A DNA stretch of 64,000 bases from Jeotgalicoccus saudimassiliensis. GTDB taxonomy: Bacteria > Bacillota > Bacilli > Staphylococcales > Salinicoccaceae. The DNA lies in NCBI RefSeq assembly GCF_000756715.1, contig NZ_CCSE01000001.1, forward strand, positions 1,952,001 to 2,016,000. Direction: 5' to 3'. This document shows positions 52,063-61,983 of the stretch, in pieces (positions within the stretch are counted from its first letter, which is position 1; each line of letters starts with the position of its first letter). The translations under genes were made by a program, and so were the position numbers. A model generated the notes under the pieces. That model ran no database searches. It was not told the DNA's origin and saw nothing but the letters and a program-made list of their open reading frames with translations.

Positions 52063-52899
52063 ATGTTTTCTGTACTTAGTCAGATTAATAAAAGACTGGA
52101 ATATATGACACCGGTCGAGCAGCGTATCGCAAACTTTATGCTGGAAAACCCTAATAAAGTCATTAATATGCCGGTTAAGGAAATAGCCAAACACTCATCG
52201 ACGAGTGATGCAGCCATTGTACGATTCGCCAAAAGAATCGGACTGCAGGGAATTAAAGAATTAAAAGTGGAACTTGCGAAAGAACTGCACACATTGGAGC
52301 AGGAAAAAATTTCGCGCGTGATTGATATTGAAGAAGATACGCACGCAGATATCTTTGATAAAGTATTTAAAAATACAATCCAGGCATTGTATAATACTGA
52401 AAAAATCGTCAATCGTAAACGCATGCAGGAAGCTGCACAGCATATGGTTAAAGCGGACAATACATTTATCTTTGGAGTCGGAGACTCGGCAAACGTCGGA
52501 CATGACATGGAACAGAAATTACACCGTGTGAACATCAACGCCTTCTTTACTGCTGATAAATATTTATGTATGACACGATTAACAAACGCGAAACCGAATG
52601 ACGTCCTGTTTGTGATTACTTTATCGGGTAAAACACAGGAAGTTATAGAAATCGTCAAACTCGCTAAAAAATTAGGCGTAATGACTATTATTCTGACTCA
52701 GAACCATTCATCAATTGCGAAGAGGAACTCTGACATTGCACTTGAAATTACTGAAGAAGAAACAAACATTCAGTATATGAATATGACAAGCCGCATCGCC
52801 CAGCATATTATTTGTGATGTTCTGTTTTTCTACGTGTGCAAAGAACTCGGTTCAAGTGCATACGACACGATTATTAACACATATGACATGACTCACTAG
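52063..52899 (+). CDS. RpiR/MurR-family transcriptional regulator
   Basis: 278 residues: N-terminal HTH_6 (TPVEQRIANFMLENPNKV, SDAAIVRFAKRIGLQGIKEL) and C-terminal SIS sugar-phosphate-binding domain (FIFGVGDSANVGHDM, VLFVITLSGKTQEVIEIV). Binds a phosphosugar effector, likely a hexose or amino-sugar phosphate. Adjacent to the GH32 gene but with its own promoter, so a functional link is only possible. SD AGAGGTGG. Confidence 0.9.
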   Translation: MFSVLSQINKRLEYMTPVEQRIANFMLENPNKVINMPVKEIAKHSSTSDAAIVRFAKRIGLQGIKELKVELAKELHTLEQEKISRVIDIEEDTHADIFDKVFKNTIQALYNTEKIVNRKRMQEAAQHMVKADNTFIFGVGDSANVGHDMEQKLHRVNINAFFTADKYLCMTRLTNAKPNDVLFVITLSGKTQEVIEIVKLAKKLGVMTIILTQNHSSIAKRNSDIALEITEEETNIQYMNMTSRIAQHIICDVLFFYVCKELGSSAYDTIINTYDMTH

Positions 52900-53018
52900 T
52901 ATAATTACATAATAATACGTGAATATTAAGGTTATGTAACAACTTTGATATTGTATAGAAATGCTCTCTGCCATCAACTATAATAAATTGTACATTAATG
53001 TAAATGAGCGCGAAAATG

Positions 53019-53024
53019 TATAAT
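53019..53024 (+). promoter_or_regulatory. -10 element of the LPXTG protein gene
   Basis: TATAAT 30 bases before the ATG; no clear -35. Confidence 0.4.
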
Positions 53025-53053
53025 TTATTTCAGGATGCGTGGAGGGGAAAACA

Positions 53054-54238
53054 ATGCGAAAATCAAAAATTAACAAAATGAAATTGACATCATTACTGCT
53101 GCTGTCAACTGTACTAATCCCTGACATTGCTTATGCTGACGAAGAGATAGATGAGAGTATTGAAGCCGAAACATATACAGTTCCGGAAGAGGTACAAAAT
53201 ACAGAAGAAACAGTTCAGACAATTAATGAAACAGAAACTGAGACAAAAGAGAACGCGGAAACATCTGTAACAACAGAAGGTGAAGCGGGGACTCAGGAAG
53301 GAACACCAGAATCAGATACTTATAATAATGATATAGAGACAGATACAGGTACAACTTCAGAGAACGTTCAGGAAGAATCAACTGAAGGCGGCGGAGATTT
53401 ACTGCAGCCTGCAGAACCTAATCAGCAGACGGACCAGCTGGAAGAAGAGCCGGCAGAATCCGAAGAGCAGCTGACAGAAGATGAAACTGACGTGCTTGAA
53501 GAAGGCGAATCACAAGTATCCGGAGGAGAAGAAGAGACTCCTGGTGATACATCAGAAGAAGCAGAAGGTAATACTGAAGCAAACCCGGAACCGGAATATG
53601 ATAGTGAAATAATAACAGACGAGACTGCACCTGAATCATCTGAGACAGATGGAGACTACGTTTACAGCACTGAAGACGAAACGGATGTATCCGAATTGCC
53701 AATAGAGCAAATCAATCCGATAGAAACAGTGGAACCTGAAGAGACAGAAGGCACTGAAATTCAGCCGGAAGAGTGGTATGAACAGACTACTGAAGAAGAG
53801 AGCACAGTAACATCACAACCATCTGAAGGCGTTGTTGAAACGGCAGAAGAAGCAGTAACTGAAAACGCTGAAGCGGAACAGGAAACTGTTGAAGCAACTG
53901 CAGGAACGGGAAAGAAAAAACTTTACCGATATGACTACGGCGATATTCTAAGTGGAATATCGTTCAGTGAAGAAAACATTGCTGAAGATTTGTCTACACT
54001 GGATCAGAGAGTAACACGTGTAATGTCTTCAAAAATTATTGAAGAAAAAGATTTAACAGAAGCGCAGAAGCTTGAACTTGAAGAGACAGTGAAAGCAGAA
54101 GAGGTAAACTCGTATGATGGAGAAGAACTGCCGAATACAGGTGAAGCGGATTCGACTAACTATGCATTTGCAGGGTTACTGACGATATTCGGTACCGTAT
54201 TAGTGTTTATGAGCAAGAAATTAAAAACAGATAACTAG
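53054..54238 (+). CDS. Acidic LPXTG cell-wall-anchored protein
   Basis: 394 residues. Signal peptide (basic MRKSKINKMK then hydrophobic core, cleavage near YADE at about 28-31). Residues about 30-285 are extremely rich in Glu, Thr, Ser and Gly with few hydrophobics and no recognisable fold. A short folded-looking segment (about 290-350: KKLYRYDYGDILSGISFSEEN) precedes LPNTG (359-363), a membrane helix and a Lys tail. Sortase A substrate displayed on the surface. No adhesin repeats are evident. SD GGAGGGG. Confidence 0.88.
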   Translation: MRKSKINKMKLTSLLLLSTVLIPDIAYADEEIDESIEAETYTVPEEVQNTEETVQTINETETETKENAETSVTTEGEAGTQEGTPESDTYNNDIETDTGTTSENVQEESTEGGGDLLQPAEPNQQTDQLEEEPAESEEQLTEDETDVLEEGESQVSGGEEETPGDTSEEAEGNTEANPEPEYDSEIITDETAPESSETDGDYVYSTEDETDVSELPIEQINPIETVEPEETEGTEIQPEEWYEQTTEEESTVTSQPSEGVVETAEEAVTENAEAEQETVEATAGTGKKKLYRYDYGDILSGISFSEENIAEDLSTLDQRVTRVMSSKIIEEKDLTEAQKLELEETVKAEEVNSYDGEELPNTGEADSTNYAFAGLLTIFGTVLVFMSKKLKTDN

Positions 54239-54262
54239 TAGATGATTGATATCTATAAATTT

Positions 54263-54296
54263 GAGGCCCAGGTGAATTTCGCCGGGGTCTCTTTTG
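54263..54296 (+). terminator. Terminator of the LPXTG gene
   Basis: GAGGCCC-A-GGTGA / TCGCC-G-GGGTCTC stem with one mismatch, short loop, TTTT. Confidence 0.82.
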
Positions 54297-54303
54297 TATT
54301 CAG

Positions 54304-54312
54304 TGTTATAAT
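54304..54312 (+). promoter_or_regulatory. Extended -10 promoter of the dehydrogenase gene
   Basis: TGTTATAAT 60 bases before the start codon; no clear -35. Confidence 0.5.
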
Positions 54313-54371
54313 GTTTTTATCAGTATTATTCAATATTCTGAAATTACATACATAAACATCGGGGTGAAGGA

Positions 54372-55427
54372 ATGAAAACATTAAAAATTGCATCTATTCC
54401 AGGGGACGGTGTCGGCAGGGAGATTATGCCTGAGGCGATTCGCGTTTTAGAGAAGGTGGCTGATGTTCATGGCGGTCTTAAGTTTGATTTTGAAGAGTTT
54501 CCATACAGCTGTGATTATTATTTAAAACACGGCGCAATGATGCCTGAGGACGGTATGGATCGTCTCAGCCAGTTCGACAGTGTGTTTTTAGGTGCTGTCG
54601 GTGATGCTTCTAAGGTCCCGGATCACATTTCATTATGGGGTCTGCTGCTTAAAATCCGTCAGGAGTTCCAGCAGGAGATTAACATCCGTCCTGCGAAATT
54701 ACTTCAGGGTATTAATTCTAAACTTGCCAATCCTCAAGATTTCGATATCGTCGTTGTTAGAGAGAACAGTGAAGGGGAGTACAGTTCTATCGGAGGACGT
54801 ATTTTCCACGATGATAATGAAATCGCGATTCAGAACAACGTCTTCTCTAAACGCGCAACAAAACAGGCGATGAACATTGCGTTTGATCTTGCATCGAAAC
54901 GTAAAGGTCTTGTAACAAGTGCAACTAAATCCAATGGGATTTTCCACGCCATGCCTTTTTGGGATGAGATTTTTGAAGAAATTTCAGCAAAGCATCCGAA
55001 CATTAAATCCGAGTCCAAGCACATCGATGCACTGGCGGCTTATTTTATTACACACCCGCATGAGCTTGATGTGGTTGTCGGCAGTAACTTATTCGGAGAT
55101 ATCTTATCGGATGTTGGTGCAGCAATTATGGGAAGTATTGGTGTAGCGCCTTCTGCCAACTTAAACCTGAATGGTAAATATCCGTCAATGTTCGAACCGG
55201 TTCACGGTTCAGCGCCGGACATTGTCGGTAAAGGTATTGCTAACCCGATTGGTCAGATCTGGACTGCTAAGATGTTACTGGAATTTAACGGCGAAGCGAA
55301 CATTGCCGAGCATCTGCTGAAGGTAATTGAAGAGGTGACTGCTGATGGTTATCAGACAGCTGATTTAGGCGGCAAGTACAAGATGACTGAAGTCACAGAT
55401 GAAATCATCAAGAGACTAGGTAAATAA
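54372..55427 (+). CDS. Tartrate/D-malate dehydrogenase (TtuC/DmlA-type)
   Basis: Beta-decarboxylating NAD dehydrogenase of the isopropylmalate/isocitrate superfamily. 351 residues. N-terminal IPGDGVGREIMPEA; DHISLWGLLLKIRQEFQQ and VRENSEGEYSSIGGR with TSATKSNG, then DILSDVGAAIMGSIGVAPSAN. The HISLWG motif and lone location away from leu genes favour tartrate or D-malate substrate over 3-isopropylmalate. SD GGGGTGAAGGA. Single-gene unit with its own terminator. Confidence 0.87.
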   Translation: MKTLKIASIPGDGVGREIMPEAIRVLEKVADVHGGLKFDFEEFPYSCDYYLKHGAMMPEDGMDRLSQFDSVFLGAVGDASKVPDHISLWGLLLKIRQEFQQEINIRPAKLLQGINSKLANPQDFDIVVVRENSEGEYSSIGGRIFHDDNEIAIQNNVFSKRATKQAMNIAFDLASKRKGLVTSATKSNGIFHAMPFWDEIFEEISAKHPNIKSESKHIDALAAYFITHPHELDVVVGSNLFGDILSDVGAAIMGSIGVAPSANLNLNGKYPSMFEPVHGSAPDIVGKGIANPIGQIWTAKMLLEFNGEANIAEHLLKVIEEVTADGYQTADLGGKYKMTEVTDEIIKRLGK

Positions 55428-55451
55428 AAAACACGCCGTTTGGCGTGTTTT
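55427..55451. terminator. Bidirectional terminator between the dehydrogenase and pepF
   Basis: AAAACACGCC / GGCGTGTTTT stem with loop GTTT; A and T tracts on both sides. Confidence 0.93.
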
Positions 55452-55455
55452 ATTT

Positions 55456-57156
55456 TTACAGTTTTTTATCGTCGATAGAGTTCAGGTAAGCATGGACTTC
55501 ATCAATAACCGTTTCAAGAGAGCCTTCTTCAAACGGAGATTTCAGTTTAGCCAGCTCTACAAGTGAGTTGAACGGCAGTGAGCCGCCGACTTTACATAGT
55601 GCCAGGTAGTCTGCCCATGCGCCGTCGAAGTCTTCTTTGGCACGTTTCCAGAACTGCAGTGCACATACCTGAGCAAGTGTGTAGTCGATATAGTAGAACG
55701 GTGCGCCGAATATATGACCCTGTCTGTGCCAGAATGCGCCGCTTTCAAGCGGTTCTATTCCGTCGTAATCAATGTGCGGTAAATATTTCGCTTCGATTTT
55801 CTTCCATTCCTGGCGTCTCTGTTCAGGCGTCAGTTCAGGGTTCTCATAAACCACATGCTGGAATTCATCGACTGCCACACCGTATGGCAGGAATGAAATT
55901 GAGTCTGCCATATGAGAGAACTTAAATTTATCAGTATCTTCTTTAAAGAATAATTCCATCCACGGATAAGTAAAGAACTCCATGCTCATCGAGTGGATTT
56001 CCGCTGATTCGAGTGTTGGGAATGCATACTCAGGCACTGTCAGATGACGCGACATATACGTTTGGAATGCATGTCCCGCTTCGTGAGTCAGTACTTCCAC
56101 ATCGCCCTGGGTACCGTTAAAGTTTGAGAAGATAAACGGTGCTTTATAATCTGCAATCATCGTGCAGTAGCCGCCGCCTTCTTTACCTTTCTTCGCTTCT
56201 ACATCAAACAGGTTGCGCTCAGTCATAAAAGTGTAGAACTCATCCGTTTCAGGCGACAGTTCTTTATACATCTGTGCACCGTTTTGCATAATGTCTTTCG
56301 TTTTGCCTTTCGGCGCTGCGTTGCCTGTAATAAATTCAAAGTTGCCGTCATAGCTCTTCAGCGAATCAAGGCCGATACGATCAGCCTGACGCTTTTTCAG
56401 TTCAGTAACAATTGGCACTACATACTCTTCAACTTGTTTTCTGAACTTCTCAACCATCTTGCGGTCATAGTCGATACGGTTCATGCGGATATATCCGAGT
56501 TCAACGAAATCTTTGTAGCCGAGTGTTACTGCGATTTCATTTCTTGTTTTTACAAGCTCATCGTAAATATTATCAATTTTTTCAAGGTTATCTCCCATAA
56601 AACTCTGTACAGCAAGTGTCGCATCTTTTCTCACTGTACGGTCAGGGTTTTGAGTGTAAGGTGTGAATTCCGACAGATTTAATTTCTTGCCGTCGAATTC
56701 TATTTCAGCTGAAGCAAGCAGTTTGTCGTACTGCGTTGCCAGTTTATTTTCTTTTTGAAGCAGTGTTTTGACTGACGGATCAAACGTTTTTAAAGCATTA
56801 TCCGACAGTTTGAAAAGCTGTTCCCCAAAACGAGCTTCCAGTTCATCGCGGAATTTGCTTGTTGTGATTGCTTTGCGGTAGCGGTTCGTAATTTCCGTGA
56901 ATGACGGATCATTTTCATCGAAGAAATTGCGCTCTTCATCATAGAATTTATCGCGTGTATCGATTGATGAACGGATTGATGCAAGATTCGCCATCGTATC
57001 CAGGTGGTCAAATTCTACGTTCAGTTTATCGATTACAGTAACCTGTGCATCTGCAGAATCGGCAGCATGGAATTCCTTAAGCAGCGAATCCACAGTTTCT
57101 TCAAATTGTTCTAAATCCGGACGTTCATATTTAAAATCTTCGAACTTTGTTACCAT
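55456..57156 (-). CDS. M3-family oligoendopeptidase (PepF-like)
   Basis: Cytoplasmic zinc metallopeptidase degrading short peptides. 566 residues; zinc motif HEAGH in VEVLTHEAGHAFQTYMS and distal Glu in FPTLESAEIHSMSMEF; C-terminal FGAPFYYIDYTLAQVCALQ. Start ATG with GGGGG upstream. Slightly shorter than classical PepF (about 600), matching the PepF/M3 subgroup. Confidence 0.93.
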   Translation of the reverse strand: MVTKFEDFKYERPDLEQFEETVDSLLKEFHAADSADAQVTVIDKLNVEFDHLDTMANLASIRSSIDTRDKFYDEERNFFDENDPSFTEITNRYRKAITTSKFRDELEARFGEQLFKLSDNALKTFDPSVKTLLQKENKLATQYDKLLASAEIEFDGKKLNLSEFTPYTQNPDRTVRKDATLAVQSFMGDNLEKIDNIYDELVKTRNEIAVTLGYKDFVELGYIRMNRIDYDRKMVEKFRKQVEEYVVPIVTELKKRQADRIGLDSLKSYDGNFEFITGNAAPKGKTKDIMQNGAQMYKELSPETDEFYTFMTERNLFDVEAKKGKEGGGYCTMIADYKAPFIFSNFNGTQGDVEVLTHEAGHAFQTYMSRHLTVPEYAFPTLESAEIHSMSMEFFTYPWMELFFKEDTDKFKFSHMADSISFLPYGVAVDEFQHVVYENPELTPEQRRQEWKKIEAKYLPHIDYDGIEPLESGAFWHRQGHIFGAPFYYIDYTLAQVCALQFWKRAKEDFDGAWADYLALCKVGGSLPFNSLVELAKLKSPFEEGSLETVIDEVHAYLNSIDDKKL

Positions 57157-57320
57157 AAATTAATTCCCCCTTAATGGTCTTAACCCGTATTTTAGCATAA
57201 GGATTAAAAAGTCTGTTATAAATATGATAGTGTGGATAGTAATAATCTGCTGAAATTGGGGTAATATATAAGAACAATGCTTATGCATAAATTTACTACT
57301 TAAAGAAAAGGGGACACACA

Positions 57321-57920
57321 ATGAAGAAATTTCTTATACCTATAGGTGTACTGATTGCGGTAATTGTGATTATTGCAATTATGATCGTACCGAGATATAA
57401 CAGTCTTGTAAATCTCGATGAAGAGGTTAACCAGAAAGAATCACAAATCGAAACGCAGCTGCAGCGACGCGGGGATTTAATTCCCAACCTTGTAAGTACG
57501 GTGCAGGGCTACGCCTCTCATGAAGAAGAAATATTTACTGATATTGCAGATGCGCGTTCAAGACTCGCTGGTGCAAGCGGTGATGTTGAAGAGCTTGCTG
57601 AAGCTAACAACGAAATGACAAGTGCCTTATCACGTCTCCTTGCGATTTCAGAGAACTACCCTGATCTGCAGGCGAGTGAGCAGTTTACAGGTTTAAGAGA
57701 TGAGCTTGCAGGCGCGGAGAACCGTATTGCTGTAGCACGTCAGGACTACAACACAGCGGTGCAGGAATACAACCGCAATACAAGAACATTCCCGGGCAAC
57801 ATTATCGCAGGAATTTTTAATTTCGATGAGAAAGCTTATTTCGAAGCGGATGAATCTGCACAGGATGTACCGGATGTGGAGTTTAATACTAACCAAGATG
57901 ATACAGATGGTGGAGAGTAA
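57321..57920 (+). CDS. LemA family protein
   Basis: 199 residues: N-terminal membrane segment (about 3-22), then a helical LemA domain (YNSLVNLDEEVNQKESQIETQLQRR, RGDLIPNLVSTVQGYASHE) and an acidic tail. Function poorly defined; often paired with TPM-domain proteins as here. One-base stop/start overlap (TAATG) with the next gene. Confidence 0.93.
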   Translation: MKKFLIPIGVLIAVIVIIAIMIVPRYNSLVNLDEEVNQKESQIETQLQRRGDLIPNLVSTVQGYASHEEEIFTDIADARSRLAGASGDVEELAEANNEMTSALSRLLAISENYPDLQASEQFTGLRDELAGAENRIAVARQDYNTAVQEYNRNTRTFPGNIIAGIFNFDEKAYFEADESAQDVPDVEFNTNQDDTDGGE

Positions 57921-58765
57921 TGCAAAAAAGCTTTGCTTTTATAGCTGTTGTACTTAGTGTATTACTGCTAAGTTCGCCTGCAGAAGCAAGAGTGGATTTG
58001 CCGGCACTCAATGAAAGTCATTATTTTGTGCAGGATAATGCAGGTGTACTCAGCGACAGTACAATTAATGAAATTAACGAGAAGGGTACACATCTCGAAG
58101 AAGGAACGGGTGCCGAACTGCTTCTAATGACGATGAGTTCAACAGGCCAGGAACATCGTCAGGACTTTGCTCTCCGTGCACTGAGAGAATACGGTGTCGG
58201 TAAAGCCGAGAAAGATAACGGCATTGTCATTCTTTTGAATCTGGATAACGATAATGAATTCAATAATCGTGGTATTGAGGTGCAGGTCGGTTACGGCGTT
58301 GAAGGATACTTAAACGATGCCAAAATAGGACGTATTATTGATAATGTGGCGTACGATGATTTAGTCGCCGGTAATTACGAAACGGCACTCAATAATCTGT
58401 ATATAGCATTATATGAAGAGTCTTTAACAGCTTACGGCTATGAGGACGGTGAATTCACACGTGAAGAACCGGCTGAAGATACAGGAACAGGACAGAATGA
58501 CAGTATATTCTCTATTCTGATCCGGCTGGCGATATTTATGACAGTACTGTATATCATTTATAAAATGGTATCAGGCGGTGGAGGCTCCGGCGGTTCCGGA
58601 GGTTCGGGCGGCAGACGCAGAAGAAGCGGCGGTCCCGTAATTTTCTTCCCTCCAGGCGGAGGCGGAGGCTTTGGCGGCGGTTCAGGCGGCGGCTTCGGCG
58701 GCGGAGGATTCGGCGGATTTGGCGGCGGCTCCGGCGGAGGCGGCGGTGCAGGACGCGGATTCTAA
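57920..58765 (+). CDS. TPM-domain membrane protein (YgcG-like) with Gly-rich tail
   Basis: 281 residues: signal peptide (about 1-23, cleavage near AEAR), TPM domain 30-165 (YFVQDNAGVLSDSTINEINEKG, GIVILLNLDND, IEVQVGYGVEGYLNDAKIGRIID), membrane helix about 193-212, and a C-terminal tail of some 65 residues almost entirely Gly, Ser, Arg and Phe. Translationally coupled to lemA. Photosystem-repair-like in plants; bacterial role unknown. Confidence 0.9.
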   Translation: MQKSFAFIAVVLSVLLLSSPAEARVDLPALNESHYFVQDNAGVLSDSTINEINEKGTHLEEGTGAELLLMTMSSTGQEHRQDFALRALREYGVGKAEKDNGIVILLNLDNDNEFNNRGIEVQVGYGVEGYLNDAKIGRIIDNVAYDDLVAGNYETALNNLYIALYEESLTAYGYEDGEFTREEPAEDTGTGQNDSIFSILIRLAIFMTVLYIIYKMVSGGGGSGGSGGSGGRRRRSGGPVIFFPPGGGGGFGGGSGGGFGGGGFGGFGGGSGGGGGAGRGF

Positions 58766-58774
58766 AATAAAACA

Positions 58775-58807
58775 AAAAATTCCGGGGAATAATTCCCCGG
58801 AATTTTT
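58775..58807. terminator. Bidirectional terminator after the TPM gene
   Basis: 15-bp stem AAAAATTCCGGGGAA / TTCCCCGGAATTTTT with TAA loop. Confidence 0.96.
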
Positions 58808-59572
58808 TTACATAAACAATGAAATTACAGCATTCAGCTGATTTTGAATTTGTTCCGTTTCTTCTAAAAAGTCTGCGAAGACTGTCTGCAGCAGTACAAC
58901 AAGACCGTTCATAATAATATGAACCATAATTGGCACAAACAGACGTCCCGTAATTACATATAAGAAACTGAATACGTAAGACATTGATAAGTAAATCAGA
59001 ATATGTGTGAAGTCAGCATGTGCAACAGCGAATATTAATCCGCTCACAAGTCCTGCTGCTAAGAAGGCGAGTACTTTCTTTGCTCTGCTGCCCGACGGCA
59101 TCAGTTCGTAAATTTCACCGAATATTGCTCTTCTGAAAACATACTCTTCAATAATAGGACCGAATAATACAACGACAAGAATCATCCACGGCGAGTTGAA
59201 AATCATGTCGACAATATCTGTCGTATTCTGACTTTCAATCGGATTGCCGAGAACATATATATTGATAATACCGGCAGCAATCTGTGACATGTACGCAAGG
59301 AACACACCGCCGATAATCCATACTGTTGTAAGCAGACCGTCGGATTGGGACCCGCGTTCTATTCTGTTTTTGTTCTTATGCAGATTGCCGATAAGGATTA
59401 CGATAACTGCACCAAGTGCGAATGTAACGACCTGATACGGCATCAGTTTTTCAACGAGTTCGCCGGGACCGAGAGAAGGGTCCATGGCTGTGAAAATTAA
59501 GCCGACCGGGAGCAGTGCAAACTGTACTGCTAAAAATGTTAGGATAATTAATAAACTGTATACGCGTCTCAC
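58808..59572 (-). CDS. CPBP-family intramembrane protease (MroQ-position homologue)
   Basis: Abi/CAAX-type glutamic endopeptidase. The GTG at 59572 follows GGAGG at 7 bases, giving 254 residues (VRRVYSLLIILTFLAV). About seven membrane segments; motif 1 IIEEYVFRRAIFGE (EExxxR), motif 2 FAVAHADFTH with catalytic His, motif 3 IMVHIIMNG. Divergent from groES, the position of mroQ in S. aureus, where the protease matures the Agr peptide. No agr genes are in the window, so the substrate is open. Confidence 0.88.
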   Translation of the reverse strand: MRRVYSLLIILTFLAVQFALLPVGLIFTAMDPSLGPGELVEKLMPYQVVTFALGAVIVILIGNLHKNKNRIERGSQSDGLLTTVWIIGGVFLAYMSQIAAGIINIYVLGNPIESQNTTDIVDMIFNSPWMILVVVLFGPIIEEYVFRRAIFGEIYELMPSGSRAKKVLAFLAAGLVSGLIFAVAHADFTHILIYLSMSYVFSFLYVITGRLFVPIMVHIIMNGLVVLLQTVFADFLEETEQIQNQLNAVISLFM

Positions 59573-59654
59573 GATTAAACCTCCAATAATCAATAATATT
59601 ATCTTACATTAAAAGTGCTGAAGTCCAAAATATTTTAGTCTTATCACTTGCATT

Positions 59655-59671
59655 TTTGACCAAGTTTGATT
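59655..59671 (+). promoter_or_regulatory. CtsR-like site before groES
   Basis: TTTGACC-AAG-TTTGATT matches the heptad direct repeat TTTGACY-N3-TTTGACY with one or two mismatches. It overlaps the expected promoter region (TATAAT at 59674-59679). Confidence 0.55.
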
Positions 59672-59684
59672 ATTATAATTATTG

Positions 59685-59711
59685 TTAGCACTCGATAATC
59701 ATGAGTGCTAA
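59685..59711 (+). promoter_or_regulatory. CIRCE element (HrcA operator)
   Basis: TTAGCACTC-N9-GAGTGCTAA, an exact match to the consensus inverted repeat, just downstream of the -10. Confidence 0.98.
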
Positions 59712-59761
59712 ATCATACAATTAATTTTATAAAACTTAAGATTAATAAGGAGGGCATTTCC

Positions 59762-60046
59762 ATGTTAAAACCAATTGGAAATCGTGTAGTTGTAGATTTA
59801 ACTCAGACAGAAGAAACAACAAAAAGCGGCATCATTTTAACTGATTCTGCAAAAGAGAAACCGCAGGAAGGTACAGTTGTCGCGGTTGGAACTGGCCGTA
59901 TACTTGAAAATGGCACACAAATTGATCTTGAAGTTAAAGAAGGCGACAAAGTTGTCTATTCTAAATTTGCAGGTACAGAAGTACAGCATGGGGATAATGA
60001 ATATTTAATTCTCTCGGAATCGGAAATTCTTGCAGTAATTGAATAA
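59762..60046 (+). CDS. groES: Co-chaperonin GroES
   Basis: Lid of the GroEL folding chamber. 94 residues from the ATG at 59762 (SD AAGGAGGGC). [11 protein letters not shown], mobile loop [20 protein letters not shown]. Start of the heat-shock operon groES-groEL. Confidence 0.98.
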   Translation: MLKPIGNRVVVDLTQTEETTKSGIILTDSAKEKPQEGTVVAVGTGRILENGTQIDLEVKEGDKVVYSKFAGTEVQHGDNEYLILSESEILAVIE

Positions 60047-60064
60047 TATAAAAACTATATATAA

Positions 60065-61711
<1,647 letters not shown>

Positions 61712-61750
61712 TAATAGTTAATCTATTTCGAATTTAATAGGTGTTAAGAG

Positions 61751-61792
61751 AAGGTCTTTCATAAGGTTATCCAACCTTGGGAAGACCTTTTT
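61751..61792 (+). terminator. Terminator of groESL
   Basis: Outer AAGGTCTT / AAGACCTT and inner AAGGTT-ATCC-AACCTT stems stacked, followed by TTTTT. Confidence 0.88.
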
Positions 61793-61983
61793 AAAACTCT
61801 ATTATTGTAGGAAGTAATAAAATGAACAGATGAAAATGTGTTATATGACAATTCTATTTATTTGTTCCTGATGTAAGGTGGATAATGAAGTATATATTTT
61901 ATAACTTTCAGCAGTAGGCTAAGCCATAAATTCTGCTAATTATATGTTTCAAATAAACCTAACTTTAAAGGAGTATACTATTT

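Noticed and set aside
52080-52658. Long minus-strand open frame (192 codons) opposite rpiR
   Set aside because: It is fully antisense to a well-supported regulator, lacks a recognisable SD and family motif, and reflects codon-use shadowing.
52930-52950. WalR-like TGTAAC-N5-TGATAT before the LPXTG gene
   Set aside because: The second half-site departs from TGTWAH and the position relative to the -10 is not compelling.
53150-53930. Repeated GAA/ACA-rich DNA in the LPXTG gene as a repeat array or CRISPR-like element
   Set aside because: It is codon-level low complexity from a Glu/Thr-rich protein; there are no regular direct repeats with unique spacers.
58580-58765. GGC/GGA-rich stretch as a structural DNA repeat
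   Set aside because: It encodes the Gly-rich tail of the TPM protein in an uninterrupted frame and is common in this family.
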